Source: Phalacrocorax aristotelis (taxonomy: Eukaryota > Chordata > Aves > Suliformes > Phalacrocoracidae). From it: DNA of 64,000 bases. Where the stretch lies: assembly GCF_949628215.1 (NCBI RefSeq), contig NC_134277.1, positions 33,555,058-33,619,057 of the forward strand. Reading direction: 5' to 3'. Within the stretch, counting starts at the first letter, position 1; each line of letters begins with the position of its first letter. The translations under genes and the position numbers were made by a program. The notes under the pieces are model-generated. The model was not told the origin of the DNA, did no database searches, and saw only the letters and a program-made list of their open reading frames with translations. Below, one piece after another: positions 14,131 to 26,800 of the stretch.

Positions 14131-17100
14131 TTTATTTAAAGAGTACTTAACAGCAGTATTTTTATCCTCAGTCATTTTTTTTCTCCAGGCTTGAGTAATA
14201 TTTGTACCTGCTAGCAAGACAGCTACTTTAAAAATACGCACGGGCTCATTATACTCTTGTTAATACTTTATTAGTGTAATTTTTTAGCTTTCTATTGGAC
14301 AGAACATAAATGCAAACTCCAAAAAAAATATTCAGAGTCCTCTGCCATTCAGTAGAAGTGACCATGGCAGCCTGTTTCATGTTCATTCTTTGTTACAGAA
14401 ACGAGAGGAGGGGGAAGGGAGGGAAAAAGCATCAAGAGAACAATTAGGCACACAGCTGACACTTACTGTACAATGATATGCACAAGTAATTTATAACAGC
14501 TATATTCATGAGATGTGCTCTTCAGTTTTTTCCCTTGTAATATATGAGCTTTGCTCAGATGAGCAAGGATCATTGAGAACAAGGGAATTCACAAAGGAGT
14601 AAAAATAAGACTTTTAAAACAAGTCCTTAAATAAACTAACGCAACAACAGAATGCAAAATTGTTCAGCTGAGAAGACATTTTTAACCTAGACTTCAAAAC
14701 ATTAAAAAGTCATTTATTTTACAGTTATTCAAATACACATGCATTAAATGAAAATATTGCACAAAATTAAAATTTAGATTGTGGAATTCATATATTTTTA
14801 TTTTGGTACACATTCTGGTAGCACTTAAAATTTACTGTTTAGTTCTAGAGCAAACACCAGCAGCACAAGCTTGAGGATGAACCAAATGAAAAATTCAATT
14901 GCTCATTTTCTCTTAAAAATAATTAAGGCTAAAACAAGTGCATTTGTTGACAATGGCACAATTTTCGGCGGCCAGTCACAGCACCCAAAGGCCAGAAGAT
15001 ACACCCAGACACTGAAGTGCTGCATATTAACATTCAGTTTCGGAGACTTTCTAGGATAATAGGCTGCATGGGTTGACAGGGCAGGTATTTTAAATTGTCA
15101 ACAGGAAAACCATTTAAATAAAGATACATACAAACGCTTTTTAACAAAAAGTGTTCATTTCTGATGATTCTTGCCAGCCAAGAGGCACCACTGAATTAGG
15201 AAGTCACATTCTGTAATTAAATACAGAAGACAAAACTTCAATACGTATATACATATGCACACACGTGTATACAAATGTGTGTATAGGTATATATATGTAA
15301 TAAATTCATTAAGTAAAACCACTAATAAACATGGCGTATTATGTTCAGTTCACATTCCTAGATATATTATTTTACTTTTGTACAGAAATGTACCAGATAA
15401 TTTTTAAAAAATCCCGAATTCACACATGACCACTATTCTCTTGAAATTTTTCATGGTACCTAAAGATAGATAAAAGGTTCCACAGATTCGACAAAACAGT
15501 ATTTGAACTTCCCACTTTCATACTGCATAACAAATTCAGTGATTTAAAAGACATAAATTAGATTTGGTAGAATCAATGATATATTTACTATATCGCCAAG
15601 AACAACTGCTGAATGATCTTTCATCAGTCTGGTGTCAGGTATGCTTGAGCACCTTGACATCAGAGGAAGATACAGGCATGTAAACAATAGGAGCTGGCTA
15701 TGTTGATTACTTCACACAGAACTCAATAATTTTGCTAAATTCAACAGCACTTGATCATCACGCTTCTACAGAACCTGCAGAGAGGAAGGGGGAAGGGTTC
15801 TTACATATTTACCAACTTGTCTTCCTAGGGATGATAAAAGAAAGGGATTTCACTTACAGTATTTAGTTCTGCAATAAAGAAAAAATGAAGTGCACTTGAG
15901 CCCATGCATACTGTATGAGAATGTTAACAGTACAATATGATCATCATTAAGTAGTATGATAAACGGCTACATTGCATTAATAGAGTCCATGAGAAAAAAT
16001 GATCTGTATAGAGCCTTCAGTCAATTTAACTAGGTCCTTTGAGAGCCTTCTACCTTCTCTTAGAACGCTTTCATAAAAGGTCTATGTTCCTCCCTCACAT
16101 AAAAGGATCATTTGTTCCCATTAAGACACAAATTACTATAAGGATCCTTGATCAATAGCTGGATCTTACCCTGTGTTTAGCGTTCAGAAAAAAACAGAAT
16201 CCATAGGATTACTTTCTATTCACCCGGATAGTGGTGCTCAAACAGTTGGGGACTATGAAAAAGAAAACACAAACTGAGATATGCTGTGGCCAAACAGGAT
16301 TATTCAGTTGTTACTTTGTTTTTAATTGGACACAAATCCTTCAACGAAACTACAAAGATGGATGTGGGGCCTTGATGTCAAATTTTTATTAAAATTTTAC
16401 ACTATGCAAAAAATAAAAAAATTATTTAAAAAAATATTGTAGTTTTATCTCCTTTTTATTTTCATATATACACTGAGATGCATTCAGGAATTTCCAAGTG
16501 TTTGCATATGACTAATGAAATCCTTTACCTGTGAGGAACCAACTAATTCTAATATCTTCCCGTATGAGGCTTACACACTAAAAGGTAAGGAATCTTTCAG
16601 TTAAGTAGGACATAGTCTTTTGTACCCATAGAGAGTTTCAAATTTTGGTGGGGAGTTGTGTGTAAGCTGTGTCTTAGTGCAATTTCCCCATCTTCTAACA
16701 TGACTTCTATCCTCTTTGAAACAAGTACCCCCTTCCTTCTACAAGGATCAACTTGACCTATGTCCAAATACGCCAATTGAACATAAATATGACGCCCCTT
16801 CTCCGCTGAAGTTACATGCAAAATGTATGCCAGGTGCTATAAGAGCAGAATATGGCCCTTAAAGCTAGAGAATAATCCGAATAAAGGGTTGATTTCTACT
16901 GCACCTCTGCCTTTACTAAAACCCCCATTAGATCTAACATTAGTTTATTTTTCAAAACACAAAAGGTGAAGTAAACATGGCATAAAAGCCACATTACCTC
17001 AACTTTTCTTTAATAAATTTACTTTTATGATGGGGCTATAACTATTTGTCCCTTCTCCTATGAACCTGCTATTCCAGAGACTGCTTTTCCTGTTAGCTCT

Positions 17101-17567
17101 GCCTTTACAGGAATGTTAAGAGAGCCCTACAGAGCCTCAACGGTCATAACGCAGAACAATTCCACCTGATTCTCACACATTGCACTATCTCCCAGTGCCA
17201 AAGCATCCTTTTCTTCCATTGTATCACCATAGTTGTGCTTTACTTGAACAGTCTGGCACTTCTCATTGCTGGCAAAACATCGACTCAGGAACGGAAGGAA
17301 TCAGCATTCTTATATATTGGGCCAGTATTCTTCTCAATGTTGCATGAAGACGCACCAAATCATTTAAGACACACAAACCCTTCTGGTAGTGGTTGAATTA
17401 CAAGTGAAGATGAGAAGATCCACAGGTCTTACAGATGCATTAATAATCTAATATGTGACACTAGAAGACTGGTGCAGAAATAACAGCATGTGAGTTTGAA
17501 GCCCCAGAGAATCTGCCCAAGTAATTAGTCCTGGACAAACGTACACCAGCTTAATAGGTTTGAAGTG
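14131..17567 (-). other. SNX13: Probable SNX13 3' UTR with several poly(A) signals
   Basis: No coding sequence is seen. On the minus strand AATAAA occurs at 16944-16949, 16455-16460, 16385-16390, 14797-14802, 14713-14718, 14267-14272 and 14131-14136. The last is followed by a T-rich stretch (minus strand), as expected downstream of a cleavage site. Which signal is used cannot be told, so the left border is a guess; the true UTR may stop near 16.4 kb. Mammalian SNX13 has a UTR of kilobase length, which favours a long one. Confidence 0.45.
15241..15298. repeat. Mixed TA/TG simple repeat
   Basis: Alternating purine-pyrimidine stretch (tatatacatatgcacacacgtg and following). Lies inside the presumed 3' UTR if the distal poly(A) sites are used. 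Confidence 0.75.
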
Positions 17568-17815
17568 TCACCTTTTCTGCAAGGAAGGCGCTTGAGTAGA
17601 GTGTAGTCTCTGCTTATACCTCTGCATCTGCTTTGATCGTGAATGCAGTTTGTTGAAGAGCTCATGGAACTTATTTTGCGGAAATAAGGTTTCTAGGAAT
17701 CTCTCCAGAAACACATACACCATTCTCTTATTCAGTTGAGTGTGCTGGAACATTTCAAAGACCCGTAGAATGCCTTTCCGTGTTGTCTCAGCACCTATGA
17801 TGTGCTTCAGTTCAT
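17568..17815 (-). CDS. SNX13: SNX13 terminal coding exon (residues 887-968) and stop
   Basis: Two bases complete Asp, then [53 protein letters not shown] and APSLQKR, followed by TGA at 17568-17570. The end matches the known C-terminus of SNX13 in layout. Acceptor ..tttttgtag. Confidence 0.97.
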
Positions 17816-20800
17816 CTACAAAAATGAAAGTTACACAGAATTTTAAGCTAAATTCTGCTTCTGTGTTAACAAACTTAAACTGAATATTAAGTCTTTCGAA
17901 CTATGTAGCTCAGAGTTTGAAGTAACAATGCCTCTATTATACATAACATGACTGAAAGTTTTCTTAGAGCAGAAAGGATTTCTGAAAATTACATTTTTAC
18001 ACTACATACGTTGAACCAAGTTATTTTACATCAAATTGTGCTACATTGGAATACAGATATTTCATGCACTAAACTAAAATCAGCAAGAATACTGACATTA
18101 ATTCCAGGAACAATATATGGTAAGACTTCTTAGGCTTCAATCCCAGACTCACTTACCTGGCATTACCTCCAGTAATTTGGTCTTCCCTGCCACTCTTGTT
18201 CTCATTCTAATAGCTTTGTCCCTCTGTGGAACAGTCTCTGCTAAAATGCCGTTGGGCCAAAAAGCATCTCTGTAACAAAAACAAATCTGTCAAAATACAT
18301 TAAAATTTTATCAAGTGAAAGGTTCTTTTTAATCCCTCAAAGCTACCTCATAAAATAAATACAAGAAAGTAATTTACACTCAACATACACTTCAATATTA
18401 GTAAAGGGTGAAGAAAAGGCAAAAAAGAAATCAAAAGTAATAGGTTGAGACTTCTTGCTATCTACCATATACTTTTTAGTACAAGAATCAGATGAAAGAA
18501 AATTTTAAGGAAATGCTGTGCACCACAAACATTCAGATACCACAGAGTTGTTAAATAAAATATACCTAAGATTTGCTTTTGCCAACCAGTCTCTATTGCC
18601 ACTGAGAGACTCTAGGCTTAGGTCTATTAATGGCTTCATTAGATCTCTCACAGTTGTTAACCTATCAACAAACTCCATCTGAAACGTAGTTTCAGTGTAC
18701 TATAAAGCCCAATACAAAAGACATACCTCTGTCTAAAAAGGTGGTTTGCCTTAGTGAATGACATACTGTCTTTTGAGTAAGGAGCAGACAGCCTTACTCA
18801 GTTTTATTAAAGAATAACAAAATATCTGTAAAGTATGACCTTTTGGCAATATGTTTCCTATTTTTTCTTTCACCCTATTAAAGAAAAAAAAAAAAAAGAA
18901 TAGGCAAGGGAGGGATCTTGCTCAACAACACTGCCGAAGCCATGGAATGGTAGAGCCTTTGATACTTTCAAACTCAGACTTCAGTTCTGTTGTATCTGCC
19001 CACATCTGAAAAATATTAGCTTAGAGCTAGGCTTTTTTTTTTAGTAATAATTGCTTGCCTTTTAATGCAAGGCATACACATGCCTTCATCAAGGTAAACA
19101 AGACACCATCCAGTAGTATGAGGAAATTCCTAAGTATACCCATACTTTAGCTCTCCTAGACTGGTTAGCAAAGAACATTCTAAGGAAGAGGAGAAAAGTA
19201 AAAAATATTCTTCGTGTGACAATTACTTTCCCACACTTAACACATGTAAAAAACAGTGTATGCTCCAACTGGAATTCTGTACAGTAATAACAACTTCCTC
19301 ACTTAAAAAGAATAGGAAGGATACACAGATACTGGACATCAAATGGCAAGTACTTTATATTAAACATCTGTCATAGAAGACATACCTGAAGCGTTTCACT
19401 GCATCTGCTACTTGCTCAGGAGACGTCATCCAATCAACATGATCAACTATTTTTCTAAAATCAAAACAAGTGTGTCTCAATTTTTAAAACAGAGAACAGA
19501 TAAGTCTAGCATTTTAAAGAGCACTCTAGGGCAAACAAAGTGTGATTTCAGCTTTCCTCAGCTCCTTAATTACGTTCTATAAAACTGCAGACTAGGAAGG
19601 CAAACACTGATCCTCAAAATAAAAATCTAAGGTCACTGATCACTCCTTAAGCTAAAGCCTTTTTCTTTATGAGCATGATAACTAAGCAGGCTAGAAAATT
19701 GACGTCACATCTCCCATCAATGATAAATAAATGTTCTGCTTGTAGAGCGCTCCTCTTCATGGAGCACTCTTCAAGTCCTGCTTCTGTAAGCAAAGAACCT
19801 ACTTAAGATCTCAAATTACCATACCTATGTATGCAATTACTTCATGATCTTTAACAGGTGATACAGATTGATTATCTTTGACCTTCATTCGTCAACACAT
19901 ACACACAGCCCAATATCCAAATCGACTATGTTTACAAAAATGATATACACATCTGTGTATCACAACAACACTGGGATTATTTCCCTAAACGTAATTTGAA
20001 TTTAGTTTTCTAAGAAACAAGAAAACACAATTTTGCTGCTGAATGCTACTGAACCCCAAGAATCTGCTGGGACAAGGTATGACTGCTAAACCGGAGAAGG
20101 CTGTATCTGGAATAGCTCCAAATGTAGAAGCAAAATAGTTCTGCACACATCTCCGTAATAAGAAAGCAGCTGCCTGTACACAAACTCAGCTAGTTATACT
20201 GCAATCTGAAAACAGCAGAAAGTGTTCAGTGTTGTTCAAAAGGACAGTATGTTTTTGGAAGCACAGGTCTCAAGATAATTATCACCCAGCCACAAGGAGT
20301 TAGTTGAAAAACACCCAGTGCTATCATAATTACAAGGATGCATCACTACTGGTACAAGAACTATCTGTATGTTTAAGAGTGATAATGAAAACATCAAAAC
20401 TATACTTGTGAAGGGTAGTAAGTAATGATACAGTGAAGAATGTCCTGAAAAAATAATAGGAAACTACTTCTCACCTGCCAGAAATTAAGTTTTTGATTCA
20501 TGGCACTAATCCAAAGTGACAATTTGGTGTCAATCCTGTTTCTAGAAATTATTTTGTTCTATATTTTTATTTACATTTCAGAAACAAAGTATTAGAAGGG
20601 AAAGCCTGGAAGCAGTAGTTTTCTAAGCTGGAGGGCAAGAAACATTACTTATTTAGCACTATTAATATGCTTTGCATCTGCATGTAAAAGGCTGTATGTG
20701 AATTACAGAGAACGTGATGGGGGAGGAGGGTGTGCAGAACAGACCCTGTAACAGTCCTTTACCTTCCCCCCCTTCATCTTTTAAAGTGTGAGAGCAGAAA

Positions 20801-23800
20801 CTTAACATAGCAATTCAGTACAGTTCACATAATTTGATGCGCCAGTGTATCATTTGGGGCATCAAAGAGATGTAAACAGAAATAGTGTAGAAAGTAAGAA
20901 ACAGTATTAACAAAAAGTATAGTGTAAAGCACAGGGCAAAAATAATTTTTGCCACCATCAGCATTAAGGTACATTCACATAAATGTAAACTGTTGTTGAT
21001 TGTGAAAGATCTTTTTGAGGTTCTCCAGCACAGAAGAGTTACTGGAATTGGTCTTTCCTCATGCTTTGTGTTTATCTCCATTTTACACCACATTTGTACC
21101 TGGTTTATTGATCCTCTTCAAAGGGGAACACACGCAGATTTAAACCACAATAATTTAGTAATACCAAAGAGGATTTATACAGACACAGTCTACACAGTCT
21201 CACTCACACAATCGCTCTATATAAGAAAAGTAGTACCTGTTAATCGTGTCACCATATGTTGCTCTAATAAGTTGCTGAAGCAGATTTTTTATATTTCTTC
21301 TTAACCACTGATTTCTTTCCTTTAAATCAAAGACTTCATCCATAAGAAGGAGCATTACTCTCAGTGGAATATTGTCATCCACCTGATCAAGTGAGTGAAA
21401 GTATAATCATTAATCAGTTCAATCAGTCTCCGTTCAAGAAAGCTACAGTTCTAGTAGCTACTTCACAGGTCAAATGCTTCAGTACAAGCAGAAAAATGAC
21501 AGAAACACTTTGCTCTATATTTTACTGTAATATGAAATCTCCCCTAAATCTTCTATCACATCACTAATAGCAAAGCAAGACTGAAAATTAAAGATGAACT
21601 AGGCTTAAATCCATTACATTTTTAAAATAAGACAAAAAGAAACAGTTATTTCACCAAAGTTGAACAAAGTTAATACAAGTAAATATGTCCTAAAGAGAGA
21701 ACTTCTCCCTGGCCACTTCTTTTGGTAGCCGTGCTTCCAACTCCCTAACATGAAAAAACTCCAGAGGGAGCTTTTCTCTGGCATCTTTTTCATATGGATG
21801 CACTGCACCAAATTCAGAACCTCTGAAGAGCAATGACATTTCACTGCAATGAACTGCCTTTTATTTAGATATTATTCAAACCTGCGTGGTTATTAAGTGC
21901 TTTTATGCTTGTAGATTAAGAAACGCATAATTATTACTTAATAGAAGATGTTACACAGATTGGCTTACAAAAAACAACTTTTATGGAAATCCCAGAACAG
22001 AGGATTCAGTAACCATGTAAAGGCATTTAAAGATAGATGGCACAAACTTGCAGTAACTGTCAATGTTTTTTCAAGTATTAAAGTTTGAGGGAGAGTTTAC
22101 TAAATTCTATAGTAAGAAAGTATTAGATTTTCATCTTAGTTCTTGTTAACGTTTCTCTTATAGAAACAACAGCAGTTTCTCACGGCCTGCTTACATGCCA
22201 AAATACAAGCCTTCATATTGTTAAGCTATTGCATAAAAAGACAGCATTTGGAGTTACAGATGTACTGCTCAAGAGACCACAAATACTTATCTCAAATACA
22301 ACAAGTTAATTTGATTTTTTGACCGATTCCTTGTTTAAGCTTTATATTTATTATTAAAGATTTAAACAATAGCAAGCTAAAATTAAAATCTTACTATACT
22401 ACAAAATTTATTTGAAGACTGAATGCACTTTTTCTGGGGGCACTTTTTTTTTTTTTTAATTAGGATTTTACATTCTAGGCATAACATTCAGAATTTGGTT
22501 TTGTATTTGAAATCTGATACAGCTGTACCTGGAAGAGTAGTAGTTTGCACTGCATTGTTAATCCTGCACTGGAAGAAGTGCCAGCATCTCACAGCTACAT
22601 GGACTTTTCTTGGTGGACTATACAAGTACATCTTTATATAAAACTGGAGCAGAGACAGTGGAGTCATAATCCAGCTGGAGGTTCTATAGGTCTATGCCTC
22701 ATTTTACAGTACTGCTTCTCCAGGTAAAATTCCGTTCAAACTGCCATATTTTTTCTCTGATTTAGTGACTAAGTTGTGAACAATGTCTTTTTAAAGACCA
22801 GTAGAGAGTTTAAAGGTTTTAAAACATTTGAAATCTGCCTTTCAGAAATACTTGGTACGTTAACTTAGAAGCTATCACAAATTGTATCTGCTCTTCATTT
22901 TACAGAAGATCAATGAAATATTTGCAGAGAAGCTGCTCATATACTTGAACAATATTATTTCATTTTGCCTGCGTAAAACAGAAGCCTCAGGAGTATCAAA
23001 GATATATATTTGTAATTACAAATTTACAGATACAGTCTGATATTGTGAGAAATAACGGGGAGAAAGAAAACCCGGAAGAACTCAAGGCTATGTCATTTGA
23101 GCAAAACTACATCTACCAAACCATCATAGCAGTTATGCACAAGACAACAATCTGGAATGCTTTGATGTGAATAAAAACCCAAAACGTAAAGGCCAGAACA
23201 GGTGCAGATTTATGACCATAGCAAATTGCATATAGCCACTGGTAATCTTATGGCCTTTCTGACCTACTTAGAGATAAAAGTTTTTTCCAATTGTTTTTAC
23301 GTTTATGGTCAATGTTTCAACCAAAACAATAGCAAAATACCATAGCTTATGATAACAGCAAGAGCTTAAACTTCACTTTCAGGTTTCTAATATTACTACT
23401 TTATACATTTTAGGTATCCACATAATAAAAGTTCATGGAAAGAAACTCCTTCAGAATATTTCCCTATATAATAAAAACATAGCACTGAAAGGTCACATCA
23501 GAAATCAGAATCCATAAAATGCCAACAGAAACTATGCCAACAGTCTGGTACCATTCTATCTTTGAACAGACAGAAACTGGAGGGAGGAAGGTGGGCAATA
23601 AAAAAACCCAAACAAAAACCCACAAAAAAACCACAAACAACCCCCCACCAACAAACACAGAAGCAGTAGCATATACACTCCAAGTTGTTCCACTGTGCTG
23701 CAAACCATTTTAGTACTAATAAAGATGTTAATTTTAGAAGGAAGCATGTAACTTTCTTCTTAAAAAGTTAAGAACTGTTTTTAAGTGCCTGGTTTAATAT

Positions 23801-26800
23801 CAGAAACCAATAAATATACGGTCTAACATAAAATAAGTAACTCATTACTTTGGTTTTAGAGAAGTCAACTTTCAAAGGACAAATGTCAGACTCACATTGT
23901 CATCAATTGGTGCTGCAACACGGCAATGGTCAGGATCCGAATAGGTTTTCTGGATCAAAGGAGGCACCTACAATGAAAAAGGGTAATGTTTATTAAGTAA
24001 AAAAATACTTCACTATACCAATAAATCAGATAAATTTTCATAATCAATTTGCTCATGAAAATGAAAACCAAATATTTGGTCAAAAGTCGGTTGCATACTA
24101 CCACAGACAAATGTACAGTAGTCCTTCCATCTTCCAACAAATCAAGCCTGTACGTATTCTCCTATATCTATCAAAGTTATCAACACCTGTAAGACAACCC
24201 ACATATATTTTCAAGTGCCTAATGCTTCAACTGAAAAACACCCAGAAATTCATATGGGACTGATATTTCTGCTGGTATTTCCTCTTGATCTTAAGTCCTG
24301 CCTAGTCATGGACTTCCCGGTGAGTATAAGTGTAGATAAATTGTTAGGCATACATCAGGGAAGTTAACAGCAATGAGAAAGTCCAGAGCCAAATCTCAGA
24401 AGTAATGAAAAAACACAAACAAAAAAAACCCCCACCCCCACCCTGATTTGTTTTTCCTTTTCATGGTTTAAGGGTTAACTCATCTTGGTTGCTGTTTTAC
24501 ATCTGCCACTTATAACTGTTTTGGTAACACAAAATGGAACGATACCTGATCACAGACCTTACAGCTACACACAGAAAGAGGAGGGCAAGGGAAAGGGAGG
24601 TAAGATGGACATGTTCGGAAGATTACTACTTTCACAGGACTTCTAGATAGCATGCCATGCTACCATTCCCCACCTTTAAGGTATTACATTTTAAAAATAT
24701 AAGAGATAAGGAAAGATGGCAGGAAAGACAGAAAGAAAATTTAATTAAAAACAGAATTCAGCAAGGAATAAGCAGAAAAGAAGCTATCTCCATATTCTAA
24801 GTTTCATAACATATGGTTTTTTTTTCCCCGATGAAAGCAGCGGATGCAGCAAACTAGCTTTATGAGGATGGATGGTAAAATATGAAAATCAGTGGTTCTC
24901 TTATTTTTCTCAAGGGGCTACACTGAATTAAGTGAAGAAGGATCGCTGTACCATCTGTAGATGCGATCTTAAAACATGTTACTCAATAGCAAAGAGAATT
25001 CCGTGTTTGTAGTATAATGAGTGCTGTACCTTATTAGAAGGTATAAACCAGATTTCGTTCCTATCTAAAAACTTGACTCCTCATTATAGTATACAACATA
25101 AGTTAAATGAATCAATAGCTAATCTATTAATTCACTAGTACGTATTGACTACCAAATATTTTCTTACCTTGAAAAATGATTGCTTTATGTCTTGTCCCAG
25201 TCTCTCTGACATTTTACCCATGTTGTCTGACATTTTAGTCATTCCCTCTGCCAGGCTGTCAGGGAGAGACTTGACTGCATTTGATACATTTCTCATAGAG
25301 TTACGCAGGGGATTTACAAATGTGTCCATCTGAAGGGGAAGATGTTTAACCAGAATTGTATAATCTATGAGGACACCACTATATTAATACACTATGAGAA
25401 GTATCACACTGTTCCAGAAAACAATAAACAAATTGCTTAACTTCATTACAGAATGCAGAAAAAAGTTCAGGTTCACTTTCGTTTCTAGATCTCGTTCCTT
25501 ACAGCCCTGCTGTAACTATTTACATCTTTCAACAGATCTTTTTCCTCAGTCATTTCCACTTCCCATCCCTCAGCTTTTCTTAGCTTGAATTTATTTTCCT
25601 TGTCTTCTTCATTCAATGCCATTTCTCCCTTCCAAGCTTCCTACTCCCAGATGTTTCACTTCTGCTATCAAGTCTTCATCTTTGAAACATGCCTCTTCTA
25701 AACAGCACTGGAGTAATATGCTTTAATATCATCGCAAGTAAAATTAAAAACATAAAGTAGTTCCAGAGAAACCATTACAATTTTTCTTTCAGTATATACT
25801 CTAAATTCAGTCCAAACTGAGGCACAAATACTAGTGTGATGCCTTTAAAAAGTGAAGTTTATAAAGAACCTGATAAGCTGGAAATCAAATTTTACTCAGT
25901 CATTTCCATAAACCTTGATAAATATTTAACTGTTTCACTGACAAGTATTTAAGGAACATAGGTAGAACAACAACTTGCTGTGACAATAACATTGTGGATG
26001 TTTTTTATACCAAAATCTCTAAAAGTTTAGAAATAGTTCTATTTGCAAAGCAGATGCTCACATAAACTCATCAACTGAAAAAGAATCACTTGTCTGAAGA
26101 GAGTTCTGGTGGCTTAACAAAAAGGATGCACAGCTCAGAGCTCTGAATTTGACCGATGACTCTGAATGGTTAAAACGGCTAAATACATAACAGCTGCTTT
26201 TGAAGGGAAATGTATTTCATCTTTTGGGCTGAAGAGTGGAGAGCATGGTAACAGCAGCAAATATAGAGTAAAGAACTGAAAAAAGAAATTGGAAGGAATG
26301 AGACTACGAAAAAAAAAATCACAGATGTCTGACAGAAAGTAACTTGCGACAAACACACTTTTAAAGTAGTCTTGGTGCAAAACACTGTCTGACTTGAAAA
26401 TTTATTTCCTTGTCATACAAACATTATGACAAAAGAACTGGTAAATTTTTGGTTCCGTATGTCCGCGGATATTTTACCACTCACAAAATATTGAAGCAAC
26501 TCACTTGCAAGTTGTTTTGAAAGTGCTATATAGCTGTTTGATGTCAGTTCAACACCTCTGTTTACTGCAATCACTGCACTAATGAATGCTCTAAACTTCC
26601 CTTGACAGTGCAAAACATTCTTACCTTCCGTGCAAAATCCCCCTTCCCTTTGCTGTAGGCTTTATTCTCCAGGAAGTCATACACATAATGGGCTAAAGCC
26701 GGAGAAGACTTCATCATTTCAGGATTTAACAAGAGCTGAATAAAATAATTTTTAAAAGATGTTTTTTAATAAATAATTAAAAAGACCATACCGTACAGTT

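Noticed and set aside
23464..23747. Overlapping hydrophobic open frames on the minus strand
   Set aside because: Produced by the A/C homopolymer tract; it looks like a membrane protein only because T/G runs encode Phe, Val, Gly and Trp.
25135..25329. Stand-alone small protein starting [10 protein letters not shown]
   Set aside because: This is SNX13 exon 20 with intron read-through; the Met joins in frame to the preceding exon.
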